Positions 21,155 through 35,082 of a DNA stretch of 64,000 nt are shown here, piece by piece. How positions within the stretch are numbered: the stretch's first letter is position 1; every line of letters begins with the position of its first letter. Source of the DNA: Eucommia ulmoides (taxonomy: Eukaryota; Streptophyta; Magnoliopsida; Garryales; Eucommiaceae); contig CM028336.1 in assembly GCA_016647705.1 (NCBI GenBank), forward strand, positions 5,638,048-5,702,047, read 5' to 3'. The notes below the pieces were generated by a model, which searched no databases, was not told the DNA's origin, and was given only the letters and a program-made list of their open reading frames with translations. The translations under genes and the position numbers were made by a program.

Positions 21155-23511
21155 GGACTCAGGATCTATATTCTATTCTTTGATTCCAGAGAGAGAGAGA
21201 ACACAACACAAAAGAAATAACGTTTGTTAGTGAGACATTGGTATGTTTGTTATTAAAATTGTTAAACAAGACTTGTAGTCTAGCAGTTATTTAATGTTTT
21301 TTCTTAATAAGAGGTATAGTGTTCAAATATCTTTCTCAACCATTTGTACTAAAAAAAAAAAATTAGTAAAATTGTTTATTTGTGTATGCAAATGTGACTA
21401 GGTTTTAGAAAAATGGAACTAAGATTCTATGCTATTTATTGCAATTAATTAGTAGTTTAAATTCCAAACCGAAAAGAAAGTTACTAACGTCTATAAAAAG
21501 ATCATAATTAAATAATATTTTTGTTAATTATCTTTCTTATCATTATTTCGAAAATCTCAAAATTTTCATATCATTTATTAAATACCAAACAACGTATTTG
21601 ACCGATTTGTATAAAAAGACACATATGTCTTATATATATATATTGGTCAATTTTTAAAAAAATAAATAAATAGTACTCCTATTTTTTTAAAAAAAAAATA
21701 CTTTTCAACTTTTTATTTTTAAACAAAGTAAAAAAAATAAAAAATAAAAGATTTTTATGTTTTAGACCCTAAGAGATGTACAACTCATAAAATGAATCAA
21801 TCAACTAGTTGAATAAATTTTTTAGTTCTTAGAAAATAGTCTCTAACATTTACTCTCCTATTGATGTTGTATTTACAAACCTTTACCATTGACTTCTATG
21901 CACGGCCATTATTTAGGGAAAATTATAATTTCCAAAAACATCAAACCCAATTACAAAGAAAGGGTTGCTGTGATCGAATTCTAGGTTTACGAAGTGAACA
22001 AAAAACATCAAATTAATATTCATAAAATTCTCTTCCTAATGAGATAATTTTCGAATTTTTTGGACAAGAAATGAAAAATAGTGAATGTTCATATAAATGT
22101 CAAACCGGTCACTACAAGAATACGTTTAAGTTTTTATGGACATTTACCAAACCTAATGAACATTCGAAATCTGAACAGAATTGGGGGAAATATTCGCAAA
22201 ATAAAAAGCAACCCAAAACTCTCCAAAAAATCAGATTTGAAAAATCGATATGAACAAAATCAAACAAAAGGGGATATTCACAATTGAAAAATCAAAACAA
22301 ATCTAACCCTATATGAACATTCACAAAGGGGATATTCACAATTGAAAAATCAAAACAAATCTAACCCTACATGAACATTCACAAAAAATACCCAATAGAT
22401 TGAAAACACACTTTATATAAAACATTCAACATTGAAAAGAACAATAATGACAAAGCATAAACCTTAATCATTTGAACATATAAAAACATTAAAATACCAA
22501 TATCAAGTAAACAAAGTACCTCAGTGATATACTTTGAGTAACTATCATCCAAAGGATATTTTTCACTTGCATAAAACAACATATGCTCTGCAATATAACA
22601 TACTCACAATCAGAAGACGGAACTAAAAAATGTAGCACTTCCTATGATCAATGTTACCCGGAATGGTCTGTCTTTTGGTACTGATACGCTTTAAGTGTCA
22701 CACTAGCGCAATCTTCAAGCACACTTCGTATAAAACACCCCCAGTACATTGAAAACACCCCTTTACGAACATTCACAAAAACACCCCCAGTACATTGAAA
22801 ACAAATGTTGTATAAAACATTCACCAAACCAACTCTAATTAAAAACACTTCGTATGAACATTCACCAAAATCAAAAACCTAAAATAAGATCAATGAAAAA
22901 CGATTGGTGTGGACATTTTTTCCACCAATATATGTAAACATTCATAAAACACAACCGGAAACAAAAAAAAAATGAATTGGTATGAACATTCTACATTCCA
23001 CGCTGAGACAATCAATTTGAATGTTCACTGAACCGCAATGAATGTTCACCCAAACTCATTGATTCACAGAGAAATCAGGCAAAAATAAATTAAAAATCAC
23101 AATGAACATAAACTCCAAAATTCCCCCAAAAATTAGAAAATCGCATGAACATCATACCTAGGAAGTTTCGCCTCTCTCTTTGAAACGTCTCGACGTTTGT
23201 CGAAATCATCGTTGAAATCGGCATATTGTCGTTCGTCAAAATCGGTGGCGGCGTTCATCGAAATTGTCATCGAAATTGGCAACGGCGTTCGGTGAAATCG
23301 TCGTAGAAATTGCGACGGCAGTGTCAACGAGCAAGTAGCCAAACCTGAAGGGGACCAACGGCGGTGATGCGTCGTCATCGGATGAACACGGGAGAGAGAT
23401 AGTGGACGGCGTAGTGGACGGCGATTTCAGGGATCAAATTCTCAAAGGCTCAAATGAATGTGGAATTAGGGTTTTTCTTACCCTATATATAAGGGGTAAA
23501 TATGTCAATTA

Positions 23512-23745
23512 TGTCAAAGATAGATAGGATAGGTAGAATATCTTATTTTCATTTAATTACTTTGATAATATTTACATCAATATATATAGATACAAATCTA
23601 TTCAAACCTATATTTAAGAGGATGGTTGGAAAATCACATTAAATATGGAGTTGGGGAAGGTGAGCATTGAATATGATGGATGAGCATTTAATATGCTGAT
23701 TTGGAGAAGATGAATATGAACTCATTAATTGAACTCACACCAACA
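23512..23745 (-). repeat. 3' LTR of copia-2
   Basis: 234 bp, TGTCAAAG... to ...CCAACA on the plus strand, paired with 28,613-28,846. The five bases AATTA precede it. Confidence 0.9.
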
Positions 23746-26700
23746 CTCCCTCTCAAGTTGGTGCATATAGATCTCGGATGCCCAACTTGTCAAGTGAGTT
23801 GTAGAAACTTCTGTTACTTACAGCTTTCGTAAGTATATCTGCTAATTGGTCTTCAGATTTAACAAATGAGAATCGAATTATCTTGACCTCAAGATTTTGT
23901 TTGATGAAGTATCAGTCTACTTCCACGTGTTTGGTTCGATCGTGCTGGACCGGATTATGAGAAATGTCAATTGCAGTCTTATTATCACAGAATAGGTCCA
24001 TCTCGTAGTCAGGAGCAAAACCAATCTCAGTTAATAGTCTTTGAATCCATAGAAGTTCACAAAGGCCCTTAGCCATCCCATAAAACTCGGCTTCAGCACT
24101 TGATAATGCTACCACCTTTTGCTTTTTTACTTCTCCATGTAACTAGGTTGCCTCCAACAAATATGAAATAGCCTGAGGTGGATTTTCTATCAGAGATGTT
24201 TCCTGCCCAATCAGCATCTGTGTAACCTTCCACCCATAGATGATTATTTTTCGTAAACATAAGTCCTTTTCCGGGGAAAGACTTTAGGTATCGGAGAATC
24301 CAAATTACCGCACTCATATGATCTTCACTTGGACAGTGCATGAATTGACTTACCACAATCACTGCATATGCGATGTCAGGTCGCGTATGATAGAGATAAA
24401 TAAGTTTTCCAACTATTCTCTGATACCTTCCTTTGTTAGTTGGCACTTGTCCTGGGTATTCAATTCCAAGCTTGTGATTTTGGATTATTGGTGTATCTGT
24501 AGTCTTACAATCCAGTAATCCAGCTTCTGATAATAAATCTAGGATATATTTTCGTTGGGAAAGGAATATGCCTTGTTTTGACTTGGCAACTTCAATTCCC
24601 AAAAAATATTTGAGTTCTCCTAGACTTTTCATCTCAAAATCTATTGCCAGTTGCTCTTGAAGTCTTGCTATTTCCTTTGGGTCATCTCCTGTAATGATCA
24701 TATCGTCTACATAGATTATCAAAGTTGTTATTTTATCCTAGTAATGCTTTAGGAATAGCGTATGGTCTAAGTTGCTTTGTTGAGAACCATATTTATTCAT
24801 TGTCGAGTTCAAGCGCCCAAATCACGCTCTAGGAGATTGTTTTAAACCATACAAAGTTCGTTGTAACTTGCACACAATCTTAGATTTAGAGTTTGCAGTA
24901 AATCTTGGAGGGATATCCATGTAGATTTTTTCTTCAAGATCTCCATGAAGAAATGTATTTTTAACGTCAAACTAGTGCAATGGCCAATCAAGATTTGCTA
25001 CAAGAGATAGTAGAACCCTGACAGTACTCAACTTGGCCATAGGTGAGAATGTTTCTTGATAGTCTACGCCACAGGTTTGTGTATAGCCATTTGCCACCAG
25101 TCTTGTTTTGTACTGTTCAACTGATCCATCAACTTTGTACTTGATAGAGAATACCCACTTCCACCCCACTGTTTTTTTCCCTTCTAGTTGGGGAACAAGA
25201 GTCCATGTCTCATTTTTAAGCAATACTTCCATTTCTTCCTTCATAGCTTTGACCCACCTAGGGTCTTCTATAGCCCCTTCAACATTTGTGGGAATATGAT
25301 ATGAGGAAAGTTCATTCACAAAATTTTTGAGGGGTTCAGAGAACTTCTTTGTAGACACATAATTGGCAATTGGATATCTCGATCTGTGGTTCTCCAGTTC
25401 TGGAGAATATCTGTTCGCGGTTTGCCCTGATTGTGCCTAAAATGTAATTCATAACCAACAGGAGTATCCACGTTAGTAGAAATGGTAGGAGAGCTAGGAG
25501 AGCTTACCTCGGTAATATTCTCAGGAGATGGAACGTTGGATACTGGAGAGTAGGGGGGTACTGCTACTTCAGCTTCAAGAGATGTTGGCTCTAGAGCTGG
25601 AGTTGGCTCTTCAATGGTTATATCAGTTTCTAGAGATGTCAGCACTAGATCTGGAGTCGGCTCCTCAATGGTCAATTGAGGAGCAGTCGATGTTGTCTCA
25701 ACGTCCTTGAACCAGTCGAAAGTCAACCAATTCAACTCTTCTTCTTCTCGTGTCTCCCCCTGAAAAGAAGAATTGGATGCGGCATAAGAGTAGAAAGTGT
25801 CAGATTCAAGGAATGTGACATCCATAGTCACATAGGTGTGCCGAGTAGTCGGGTCATAGTATCAGTACCCTTTTTGGTGTACAGTATATCCCAAAAAAAG
25901 ACAAACGAATAGCACATAGATCAAGTTTCGTGCGTTGGTTCTTGCGGAGGTGAACAAACGCAACACAACCAAAGACACGAGACGGAAGCATCAATACTGT
26001 GGGTAGTGACACATAGGTTGACAAGGCCTGTACTGAAGTCTTGAACCTAAGAACTTTTGAAGGCATGCGGTTAATGAGATGGACAACCGTGGCAACAGCA
26101 TCGGCCCAGTGGTGGCTTGGTACGTGAGCTCCAAGTAATAGAGCTTGAGCAGTTTCGAGGATGTGATGATTCTTGCGCTTGGATACATCATTTTGTTGCG
26201 GAGTCTGGGAACATGAGGTCTCATGGATTAGTCCATGGTGTTGGAAATAACCACGGAGCTCTTGATTCACATACTCTCCACCATTATCAGATCTAAGAAT
26301 GCAAATCTTAGCATTAAACTGAGTTTGAATCATTGTATGAAATGATTGAAACACCCGAGAAACTTCATTTTTATGTTTCAACTGATAAAGCCAAGTCATT
26401 CGAGTATAATCATCAATGAATATCACAAACCAGCGGACACCAGATAGAGTAGATTTTGGGGAAAGACCCTACACGTTAGAGTGAATCAGAATAAAAGGAA
26501 CATCACTTTTATTCATACTCAATAGGTAAGTGGCTCGATGACTTTTAGCCAGAGTGTAAGTCTCACATTTGAAATCTACATTTGACAAGCCTGAAAATAA
26601 ATCAGAAAACACATATTGAAGATATCCAAATGACGGATGGCCTAACCGACGGCGCCACAGAAAAATTTGTTCTACTCTAAGGTTGCTTGGGCGGTGCATG

Positions 26701-28612
26701 CGGTGTGCTTGTCCAATACTGAAATCTTCCACATAATGGACCCCCCCCTCCGAGTTCCACATCCAATTATCTCCTTAGTGAGAATATCCTGAATAAGACA
26801 AAACGCAGGATATATGAGCACAACACAATTCAAATCTTTAGTAACTTGACTTACAGATAGTAACTTGTGAGAGAGAGAAGGCACTAGTAAAGTATTAGGT
26901 AGTGGTAGGGTTGGTGACAACATTACAGTCCCAACCCCTATTACCAAAGAGGTGCCTCCATTAGCATTAACAATACTAGCTCGCCAAGAAGAGAATGCCA
27001 GTAATATTATTATTCCCACTTCCATCACGATGTTTCAGAGCTTGGAGTTCGTGCCACCAATTGGGATACATGTGAAGGTTGAAACAGGCCTCACGCATAT
27101 GCTTTGTACTCTTACAGTGAGAGCATTTAGTACCATCAGAGATTGCTCTGGATCTGGAGTTATAACCGGGTTTGCCACCATGAAGAGAGAGAGACCCGGA
27201 GGATGTTTGTGGCTGCGAGCCATGTTTGAGACTTTTGGATGCCTGACCAGCTCCTGGTATATCATTGGGGCTACTTGTCATCATTACCGTTTGATGAAGA
27301 TCTTTTCTCTGGACGTGCGCATAGGCTTGCTCGACTGTTGGAAATAGTTTCATCTGCAGGACATCACTCCTGATATGGTCTATGCGGTCATCGAGACCAT
27401 CCAAGAATTCATATACTCGATTTTCCTGAATTAGAGTATTGTAGTGTTGAATATCATTTGGGCATTCTATCGGGTTTGGACGACGAAAATCGATTTCACG
27501 CTAGAGGCCTTGAAGATCATTGTAGAATGTTTCAAGAGAACCGCCAGCCTGTTTGAAGCGGGTCACTCGCCGTCGGAGGTCATACACCTGGGAGGTGTCG
27601 TTGCCATCAAAGTATGTAGTAGCAATTGCATCCCACACCAACTTGGCTGTTGGGAAGCGAATGAAGTTACTGATAAGAGAGGAGTCCATGGAATTAATCA
27701 ACCATCCTTTAACAATAGCGTTGTCAGTGCGCCATCGTCGAAAGGTAGGGTCCGTCAGAGGAGGTTGGGGTAAATCTCCGTTTATATATCCCAGTTTGTC
27801 TTTGCCTGAGATGTACATTTCGACCACCTGGGACTAAACAGCATAGTTGGTGTCATCCAACTTGATGCCGATCGATGCAGTAGTATTATCGAAAGTTTGG
27901 GTTGGGGTTGAAGTTTTGCTTAAAACTTCAACCATTTTTGTGGTCAATTCAGTTAGGATGGATTAAGATGGAGATTCATTAGTATGGGATTCTGTATCAG
28001 CCATCAGGAATTGGTAGTGGAGCGGACAGAAAAGGTTAACAGTAAATCGGTCTGTATAGTTATAAAAGGAACTATACTGTAGAAACAATATTTTGCAAAA
28101 TCGACACCACCTTTGGATTGGAAATACAAAATAACGCCAGGAATCGGTCTTATATCGTCAAGAACTAGTCAAAAAGAGGCTGAACCAGGCAAAAAATGAA
28201 GCGGCTGCACGTGGGCTTGGGAAGACGGCGCGTGAAACGAAGGCTGTAAGAAAGAAGCGGCGCATGAGGGCGCGTGAAACGTCAGAACTGGTCGAATAAT
28301 ATGTTATTGGAATATTTTTGAAAATAGGAGTTCAGATATGGTATCAAATTTGAAATCGGACCAAGAAATGGTTTCGAAAATAGGTTTATGTTGCTCGAAT
28401 CGGTAAGTTTCTGGGCAAAGTTTTAGTTCGCACGTGATGGCGCGTGGAATGTCAAAAACGATCGTGTAATATATAGTTGGAATCGTTTTAAAAAAAAAAA
28501 ATCGGAATATATGATCAGAAATTATAATGGAGGACCCGAAATTGAAGAAAATAGAAAAAAACAGTGCACGAAAAAACTTACAGATATGGGTTTGGGTTTG
28601 GCTCTGATGCCA

Positions 28613-28846
28613 TGTCAAATATAGATAGGATAGGTAGAAGATCTTATTTTCATTTAATTACTTTGATAATATTTACATCAATATATATAGATACAAATCT
28701 ATTCAAAGTTATATTTAAGAGGATGGTTGGGAAAACACATTAAATATGGAGTTGGAGAAGGTGAGCATTGAATATGGTGGATGAACATTTAATATGGTGG
28801 TTTGGAGAAGATGAATATGGACTCATTAATTGGACTCACGCCAACA
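28613..28846 (-). repeat. 5' LTR of copia-2
   Basis: 234 bp, the partner of 23,512-23,745. AATTT follows it, one base different from the flank of the other LTR. The primer-binding site adjoins at 28,612 and below. Confidence 0.9.
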
Positions 28847-28989
28847 AATTTATCTTCATGAAAGGATTAAAAAATAACTATGTTTTGTTAGTGGTCCAAA
28901 TAATAACCTTATTTTCATAATGGTTTGATAAGGAGAGAGAGTATGGAAATTTGGTCTAAAGAATAAAAATCTCAATTTTTTTTTTTTTT

Positions 28990-29636
28990 TTATTTATTAA
29001 ATCCGCCTATCCCATGCCAGTTTTCTTCTTATTCTTCTTTTCATTCTCCTTCTTCCTTTTTTTTTCTCCAGCACCACGCATTGTTAGAGCCATATAGATT
29101 TGGCTACACGCGCTCGGATCTATAAAGATCTATTGTGGCAGCACAAGAGAAGAAGAGGAAGAAAAAGGAGAAGGAATAAAAAAAACGGAAAAAGAGAGTG
29201 AGCGAAAAAAAATTGGTGTTACGGTGCTGGAGGTGACAACTAGCTGGACATATAGAAGATGAGGCAAGGAAAAAAATATATTAAAAAAAAAAAAGTTAAA
29301 AATTAATTAATTATTTTTTATTGTTAAGGGTAAAATTATATATCATTATAATTAAAATTTCAATAATATTTACTGAGAGGAGAACTAAATGGTGTTTGAC
29401 CAAATTAATAAGAAGTTGGCCTTATTTCGCAAATAAAATATTCTTTTTGGGGAAATTATTTAAAAAAAAAAAAAAAAAAAAGGACTCTTTGGGCCTAGTA
29501 AGTAAAAGTTCATAAGTTGGAAATAATTGGCTTTGAAGCTATTCATAAAAACAGTCATAGTTTTTAGGAGTAAAATGAAGGACATAAACAAGTTAGGGGT
29601 GATAATTGTAATTATAGGAAACAATGGAAACAATAC
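28990..29636. other. CHX copy 1 intron 3, remaining part
   Basis: 29,010-29,230 matches 63,800-64,000 in copy 2 (GATCTATTGTG, then a purine-rich GAAGAAGAGG stretch). 29,375-29,440 resembles the end of the TIR element at 6,595-7,332. Nothing else is recognised. Confidence 0.6.
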
Positions 29637-30064
29637 CTGGTTTGTGAACAAGTGGAAATACAAAGCAAATTGGACATTGCCCTGTGTACTCATGATCACA
29701 GACAGCGCGGCCGCATCCCTCGTCGGCATCTTGCACAGAAACGCTGAAAACAGAGTCGACGAGAATCTAATCACGACGGAGAGGGTGACGAGGCCGCACA
29801 ACAGCTGCGTGAAGCCCATGTCGTAGACGGCTACCAGATCGATTTTCATGCCGCAGAAGGTCACAAGCAGCGGCATGCAGATGCCGGTAATCACCGTCTC
29901 TAGCTTTTCCACCAGAGTAGAGCCCAACGGAGGTCCGTCCGGCACGCAGAGACCGAAAAGCAAAGGGCCTATTTGGTAAGAAAACCCAATGGTTCTGCCA
30001 GTGATTGCAACAAGAATCACCGTGAAGGCCACTAAACTGATGTAATGTTTATTCACAGGCTTTC
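29637..30064 (-). pseudogene. CHX copy 1, exon 3 (membrane domain)
   Basis: It is open across its length and bounded by an AG acceptor (GTGAACAG before 30,064) and a GT donor (CCAG|GTATTG at 29,637/29,636). The peptide has several hydrophobic helices and the motifs YQIGPLLFGLCVPDGPPLGS, VTFCGMKIDL and MSTQGNVQFALYFH, diagnostic of plant CHX exchangers. This exon shows no break. Confidence 0.9.
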
Positions 30065-30427
30065 CTGTTCACAATTTTGATTTCATAATGGCTAGTTAAA
30101 GAAACAAATCTTATTTATTTTTATTTTCAACAGATGAAATTTCCTTGGATTGAAAATGGATTTAAAAATAAAAATTATTAGACTTTTATAGAGATACATG
30201 TCAATAAACTAAATTTCTAAATTTATTTAAATCAAAGAATTTAAAATGACTTCATGCTAATAACTTAATTATCATTTAATTAACAATTCTAATGTCTAGT
30301 CTTCTTAATAATAAAAATAAATAAAAAATATATGAGTTAATTTTATGTCACATTTCTGTGGTAGATCCCTTATTTTATCTTAAAAAAAGTCTCATACTCA
30401 ATTGTTACTTGTGTTTTAAACTCGCGC

Positions 30428-30472
<45 letters not shown>

Positions 30473-30890
30473 AAGAAAAAAGTAGAAGGGCCAATACGTG
30501 AGTCCCATGCAGGGGTACTGAACGAAAACATCTATTATATGTATCTAACTTGTGTGTAACATATTTGTTAGGTGTAACAAAAATTTCACAAAATACATGT
30601 AATACAGTTAAATATAATTTAAGTACATGTAACTAATATTACATAAGTAATGTAATATAGTTACACATAATATATAATTATTAAATTGTAACTAATTTTA
30701 GTTATATGTAACTAATATTCACTCGAATACTGATTTATTTACTAAGCTCTCTCTACGCTCTACATACAATGTATGAGCACACGTGAGACAAATACGGAAC
30801 AGAGAACTAAATGGGACGCATAACATGTTACGTCCTTTATTTAGGACTATTGACCAATTATCCCTTATAAATATCTTTTACCTTGAACAA

Positions 30891-30932
<42 letters not shown>

Positions 30933-31304
30933 CTGAATAACCAAAAATATATAGGGATTTTTTAGAGCGCTCTCAAAATTTTAAAAATATATTTTTCAGG
31001 ACTACCTAAAATTCATGCAAAAAATACAAAAAAAAAAAAATTGTCATTCTAAAATTCTGTATAATCTTAATTACAAGTTCCAAACGAAGAAGGTGGAGGC
31101 AAAAAACAAAGATGATGGTGACACATGAAGATGAAGAAGAGGACGAGCGGATGCTGCGGTGACAGGGAAACAAGCAAAGGAGATGACAATGAGTATACGC
31201 TGCCACAGCGGAGATAACTAGCTATGACAAAAGAAACTGAAATAATTTGTTGAGGAAAACTTTTAAAATGTAACTTATAATCTCAAATGTTTTAAAAGAA
31301 ATAC
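30065..31304. other. CHX copy 1 intron 2
   Basis: AT-rich, with a long A run (about 30,430-30,470) and a long T run (about 30,893-30,932). 30,550-30,720 repeats TGTAACTAAT/TTACA-type text. No gene is seen. Confidence 0.6.
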
Positions 31305-31873
31305 CTTCGGGAGTTTGTTGTACAATCCAATGTAAAAAGGGTCGCGTGGACCACATGACAACAATGACTGATAGGGTAAGAGCATAAGGCTTTGCCGCCA
31401 AAGTAGTGGACCACCCAGCTAACGCCATTCTCATGTTCAATATCGCCATCCACGTGACGTTACTCAATAAATCACATATTAGTGTTGCCGCCATTGCCAG
31501 TCGCCCTAACTCTGTATTTGTAATCTTCAGGTCCATCAGCAGCGATGAAATCACCAGAAAAGTGTTCATTGTCAAATACTCCGATGATAGATCTTACCGT
31601 CGGAAGCCGGTAACTTGGTAGATAGTCCAAAGGCATTCCTCCCAGGAATACCAAGTGGGGGACCACCACCACCACAACGCCGATGATCCATGCCCTTATT
31701 CCGGCTTTGAATACCTTACTCGGATCCATCTTTACTCCGGCCAAAAATATAAAGAAAATGAATCCAATCACCGACAACCCAAGCACGAACACTTTTCCTT
31801 CTTTCGGGAACAGTGCATTACGCATAGTCGGGCTAACCCGGCCTAGAATGGTTGGTCCGAGAATTACTCCAGT
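31305..31873 (-). pseudogene. CHX copy 1, exon 2 (membrane domain)
   Basis: It starts after CCAG with TGVILGPTILGRVSP, continues FIFFIFLAGVKMDPSKVF and a Val-rich helix, then changes frame near 31,560 and goes on ISSLLMDLKITNTELGRLAM, AATLICDLLSNVTW to WIVQQTPEG, ending at a GT donor (31,304-31,303). The order is normal for CHX. The change of frame is a real break unless it is a base-call error. Confidence 0.88.
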
Positions 31874-32632
31874 CTGGTTCCAAAAAGGGAAAACAGAAAA
31901 ACATTAGGGACAACATATATCCATCTATATGTTTTTTTTATGATTAGTACATATTAGGTAAATGTTTTTCAGTTTGGGTCTCAAAGGATCAATTGTATAG
32001 TATTTTAATATGTCTTTTTTATCTTAAAATTTTAACAATTAAAAAAAATACAGTATTTTCACCAAAATGGTCCCAGAACTGATTCTCTCACCTAAATAAT
32101 TTAACATGTTTTTTTTCCTTTTTAATCAAGGTTTGACTCTACTATAGTAGGAACACTTCAGATATTAAATTTTCAATTTAATCCTGAATACACCGCATCA
32201 ATGTAGAGGAGTGCGCTCTTAACATCGTCCGGAGAAGTGATTATTTGAGGTGCGCGTAAGCTATAATGAGAATATGCTCCATTTTTTGGAGTTCATGCTA
32301 TATGACGTCTTAAGAGATTGCTGATATAATTTAGTATTTTTTGTAGTATATACATGAGGTGTGGGGGAGAGAGAACAATCGAAAAAGGATTATGTTCGTG
32401 TCAGCAGCAGCAGTGTTGCTAGAGGCTGCAATGCCAACCGTAACCAGACTATACACTGTGACCAACGTTGCTCTAGGGAGGATAGAGAGCGCAAGATGAA
32501 GAAACATATGATGAATCATGGAAAGGTTGGGTTTTGTTTATGACTATATTGATATACGAAAAAAATATACGATCATAGGAATGACTAGGGTTTTCCACTC
32601 TTGGGTATATGGTTTGATTTTGGACAAGTCTT

Positions 32633-32677
<45 letters not shown>

Positions 32678-32691
32678 GTGTGTGTAGGAAT
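31874..32691. other. CHX copy 1 intron 1, left part
   Basis: AT-rich intron sequence with a (CA)n/(TG)n run at about 32,638-32,686, directly before the copia-1 target site GGAAT (32,687-32,691). Small ORFs here have no support. Confidence 0.55.
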
Positions 32692-32858
32692 TGTTGAGAT
32701 AATTGAGAACTATTATATTAATTGTACAATATGGATGGTGGAATACATATATAGAAGAAATTAAAGAATTCAACATTTACATTGATATTTATAGGAAAAT
32801 GGGGCTAGGGTTGTGCCCTAATGGGCCTAAGTAGGCCAGGCCCATTATCACATTAACA
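32692..32858 (-). repeat. 3' LTR of copia-1
   Basis: TGTTGAGATAATTGAG... to ...CACATTAACA, preceded by the target duplication GGAAT (32,687-32,691). A purine-rich tract adjoins on the element side (32,859-32,875). Confidence 0.9.
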
Positions 32859-35082
32859 TCCCTCCTCAAACTCAAGGCGGTAAATGGAAGGTGAATTTGA
32901 GTTTAGAAACCAAAGAGTGAAAGCGTTCGGATAGATGGGCCTTGATGAAAATATCTGCTGTCTGATCGCTGAATTGACAGATTGTAGATAGACCGTATTT
33001 TAGAGAATGTGATGACGGATGAACTTGCAATCAGTCTCGATATGTTTTGTATGCTCGTGGAATACATCATTGTGAGCGATCTGAATAGCACTCTTGTTGT
33101 CACAGTGTAGGGTAGTGGCAGTAGGAGAAGAGATGCCCATGTCAGCAAGGAGCCATCGAAACCAGAGAAGTTCTTGAGTTGTATCAGCCATAGTATGATA
33201 TTTAGCGTCAGTACTGGAGCGAGCAACTACAGATTTTTTCTTACTATGCCAGGAAATAAGAGAATTGCTAAAAAAGAAACAGTAACTAATGGTTGAGCGT
33301 CTATTGGTGGGGTCTTTCGCCCAATCGGTATCAGAATAAGCTTGTAAGACGGGAGCAGACTGAGATGAGAAATGGAGCCCATGAAATAATGTACCCTTGA
33401 CATACTGAAGAATACGAAGAACAGCCAAGTAATGGGTGGTCCGAGGAGCGGACAAAAACTGGTTGACCTGATGAACGGCATAAGCAATGTCAGGGTGAGT
33501 AACAGTGAGGTATACAAGACTTTCAACCAGTTGGCGATATAGAGTGGCTTCTTGAAGAGGTGAACCATCAAGTGGGGTAAGTCTGACATTCGGCTCAAGA
33601 GGAGTGGTGGCAGTGGTTGAGTCAGTGATCCTAACTTTGGAAAAAAGATCCGAGGCATATTTGGCCTGAGAAAGAAAATATCCATCAAAACCCGATGAGA
33701 CTTCAAGGCCAAGAAAATAGGTGAGCATGCCAAGGTCTTTCATCTCGAATTGGCTGCTTAGAAACTTTTTGAGTTCAGAAATACCGCTTATATCATCTCC
33801 AGCGATAACCATATCATCCATGTACAGTAAAAGAAGGATAATACCATTGGCCGTATGACGAATAAATAGATCTTAATCATGAGCACTTGGTGTGAACCCA
33901 AACTGATGAATAATAGTGCTGAATTTTGCAAACCAGGCCCGTGGAGCTTGTTTCAAACCATATAGAGCACGACGAAGGCGGCAAACTTGATTTCAAGGAG
34001 CAGCCAGGACAGGACGGGTATGCATATATACTTTCTCAAGAAGATCTCCATTAAGAAATGTATTTTGACATCCATTTGAAAAATAGTCTATTTTCGAATT
34101 GCAGCGATGGCCAGAAGTGTACGACCAAATGTTAGCCTTGCCACAGGAGAAAATGTTTTTTCATAGTCAATGCCATATTCCTGAGCAAATCCCTTGGCAA
34201 CAAGTCAGACTTTATATCGTTCAACAGAACCATCAGAAAGTGTCTTGATCTTAAACACCCATTTGCACCCAATGGGAGTTTTTCTAGGGGGCAAATCAAT
34301 AATATCCCAGGTATGAGTTTTGGCGAGGGCCTGAAGTTCGTCGTCTATTGCTTTCTGCCAAAGAGGATTAGTACTAGCCTCCTTATAGGATTGAGGCTCA
34401 TGCAGATGGAGTATAGTGGAAAAACAATGGAAATCAGAAAGATAATGTGGAGGATGAGTTACCCTAGTGGACCGGTGAGGGTGATCTGGGGCGTAAGTGT
34501 CAACGGAAGGCGGCACAAGATCATCAACCACAGGAGAAGTCTCCGGCATGGTTGCTGGAGTTGGAAGGGTGAGATCAGCTAGTGGTTCTAGAGTAGGTTC
34601 AGCTGATGGTTCTGGGATGGACTCAGCATAAGGTGCAGGGCTAGGCTCAACTAGTGGTGCTGGGGTGGACTCAATAGTAATTAGAACAGGATCATCTAGA
34701 AATAACTTAATGGATGGATTAGTGAAAAATCTAGAGGTGGAGAGGGTTGACAAGTCAAATGACCGTAAGGAAGAAAACATTCGATGTTCCCAAAAAATGA
34801 CATGTCGCGAAATATGAAGGGTTTTAGAAATGGGGTCCTAGTACTGATACCTTTTATGTTTAATGCCATCTATATAATAAATCAACTCGTTTATATTCAG
34901 GACCGTTGGATGTCTCTGGATATTCGTAGCCGTTAGATTATTTTTATATACACAATATACACACACATATATACACACATATATATTTTATATTATATTA
35001 TATTATATAATATAGCAAGAGAAAATACATTTCAATTTATCAAAAAAAAAATAAAAATGGCAGAGAGCCTTACCATCAAGCA

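Larger units (their letters stand above)
23512..28846 (-). mobile_element. Ty1/copia LTR retrotransposon (copia-2), fossil
   Basis: This is a 5.3-kb element in minus orientation inside TIR element copy B. It has 234-bp LTRs (TG...CA), five-base flanks AATTA and AATTT, a primer site next to the 5' LTR resembling the initiator-Met type (TGGCATCAGAGCC) and a purine-rich tract before the 3' LTR. Parts in order from 28.6 kb downwards: gag-like (about 27.8-27.4 kb), a zinc-knuckle/protease area (about 27.4-26.6), integrase (26.4-25.8), reverse transcriptase (25.4-24.3) and RNase H (24.3-23.9). This is the copia order, integrase before reverse transcriptase. It is broken in several places. The LTRs differ at a modest number of sites, so it is not a very recent insertion. 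Confidence 0.9.
21748..28973 (-). mobile_element. 1.83-kb TIR element, copy B, interrupted by a copia element
   Basis: This is the reverse complement of copy A (13,733-15,561). Its end at 28,973 matches the start of A (GATTTTTATTCTTTAGACC on the minus strand), and its end at 21,748 matches the end of A. The GC-rich exon-like segment (23,133-23,460) and the GAATGTTCAT-rich part (22,080-23,060) are both kept. Taking out the copia element leaves about 1.88 kb. It sits in CHX copy 1 intron 3: flanking intron text at 21,390-21,630 and 28,990-29,230 matches the unbroken intron of copy 2 at 63,530-63,760 and 63,790-64,000. A target duplication is not readable in the A/T-rich flanks. Confidence 0.75.

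Noticed and set aside
27444-27837. Plus-strand ORFs over the gag area of copia-2
   Set aside because: They are antisense to the gag-like part of the element, which reads on the minus strand.
13733-28973. One 15-kb transposon with 1.8-kb inverted ends around the CHX C-terminal exons
   Set aside because: Each arm has its own pair of short TIRs, copy A has its own 9-bp duplication, and the CHX exons between them continue in order outside, so these are two separate elements.
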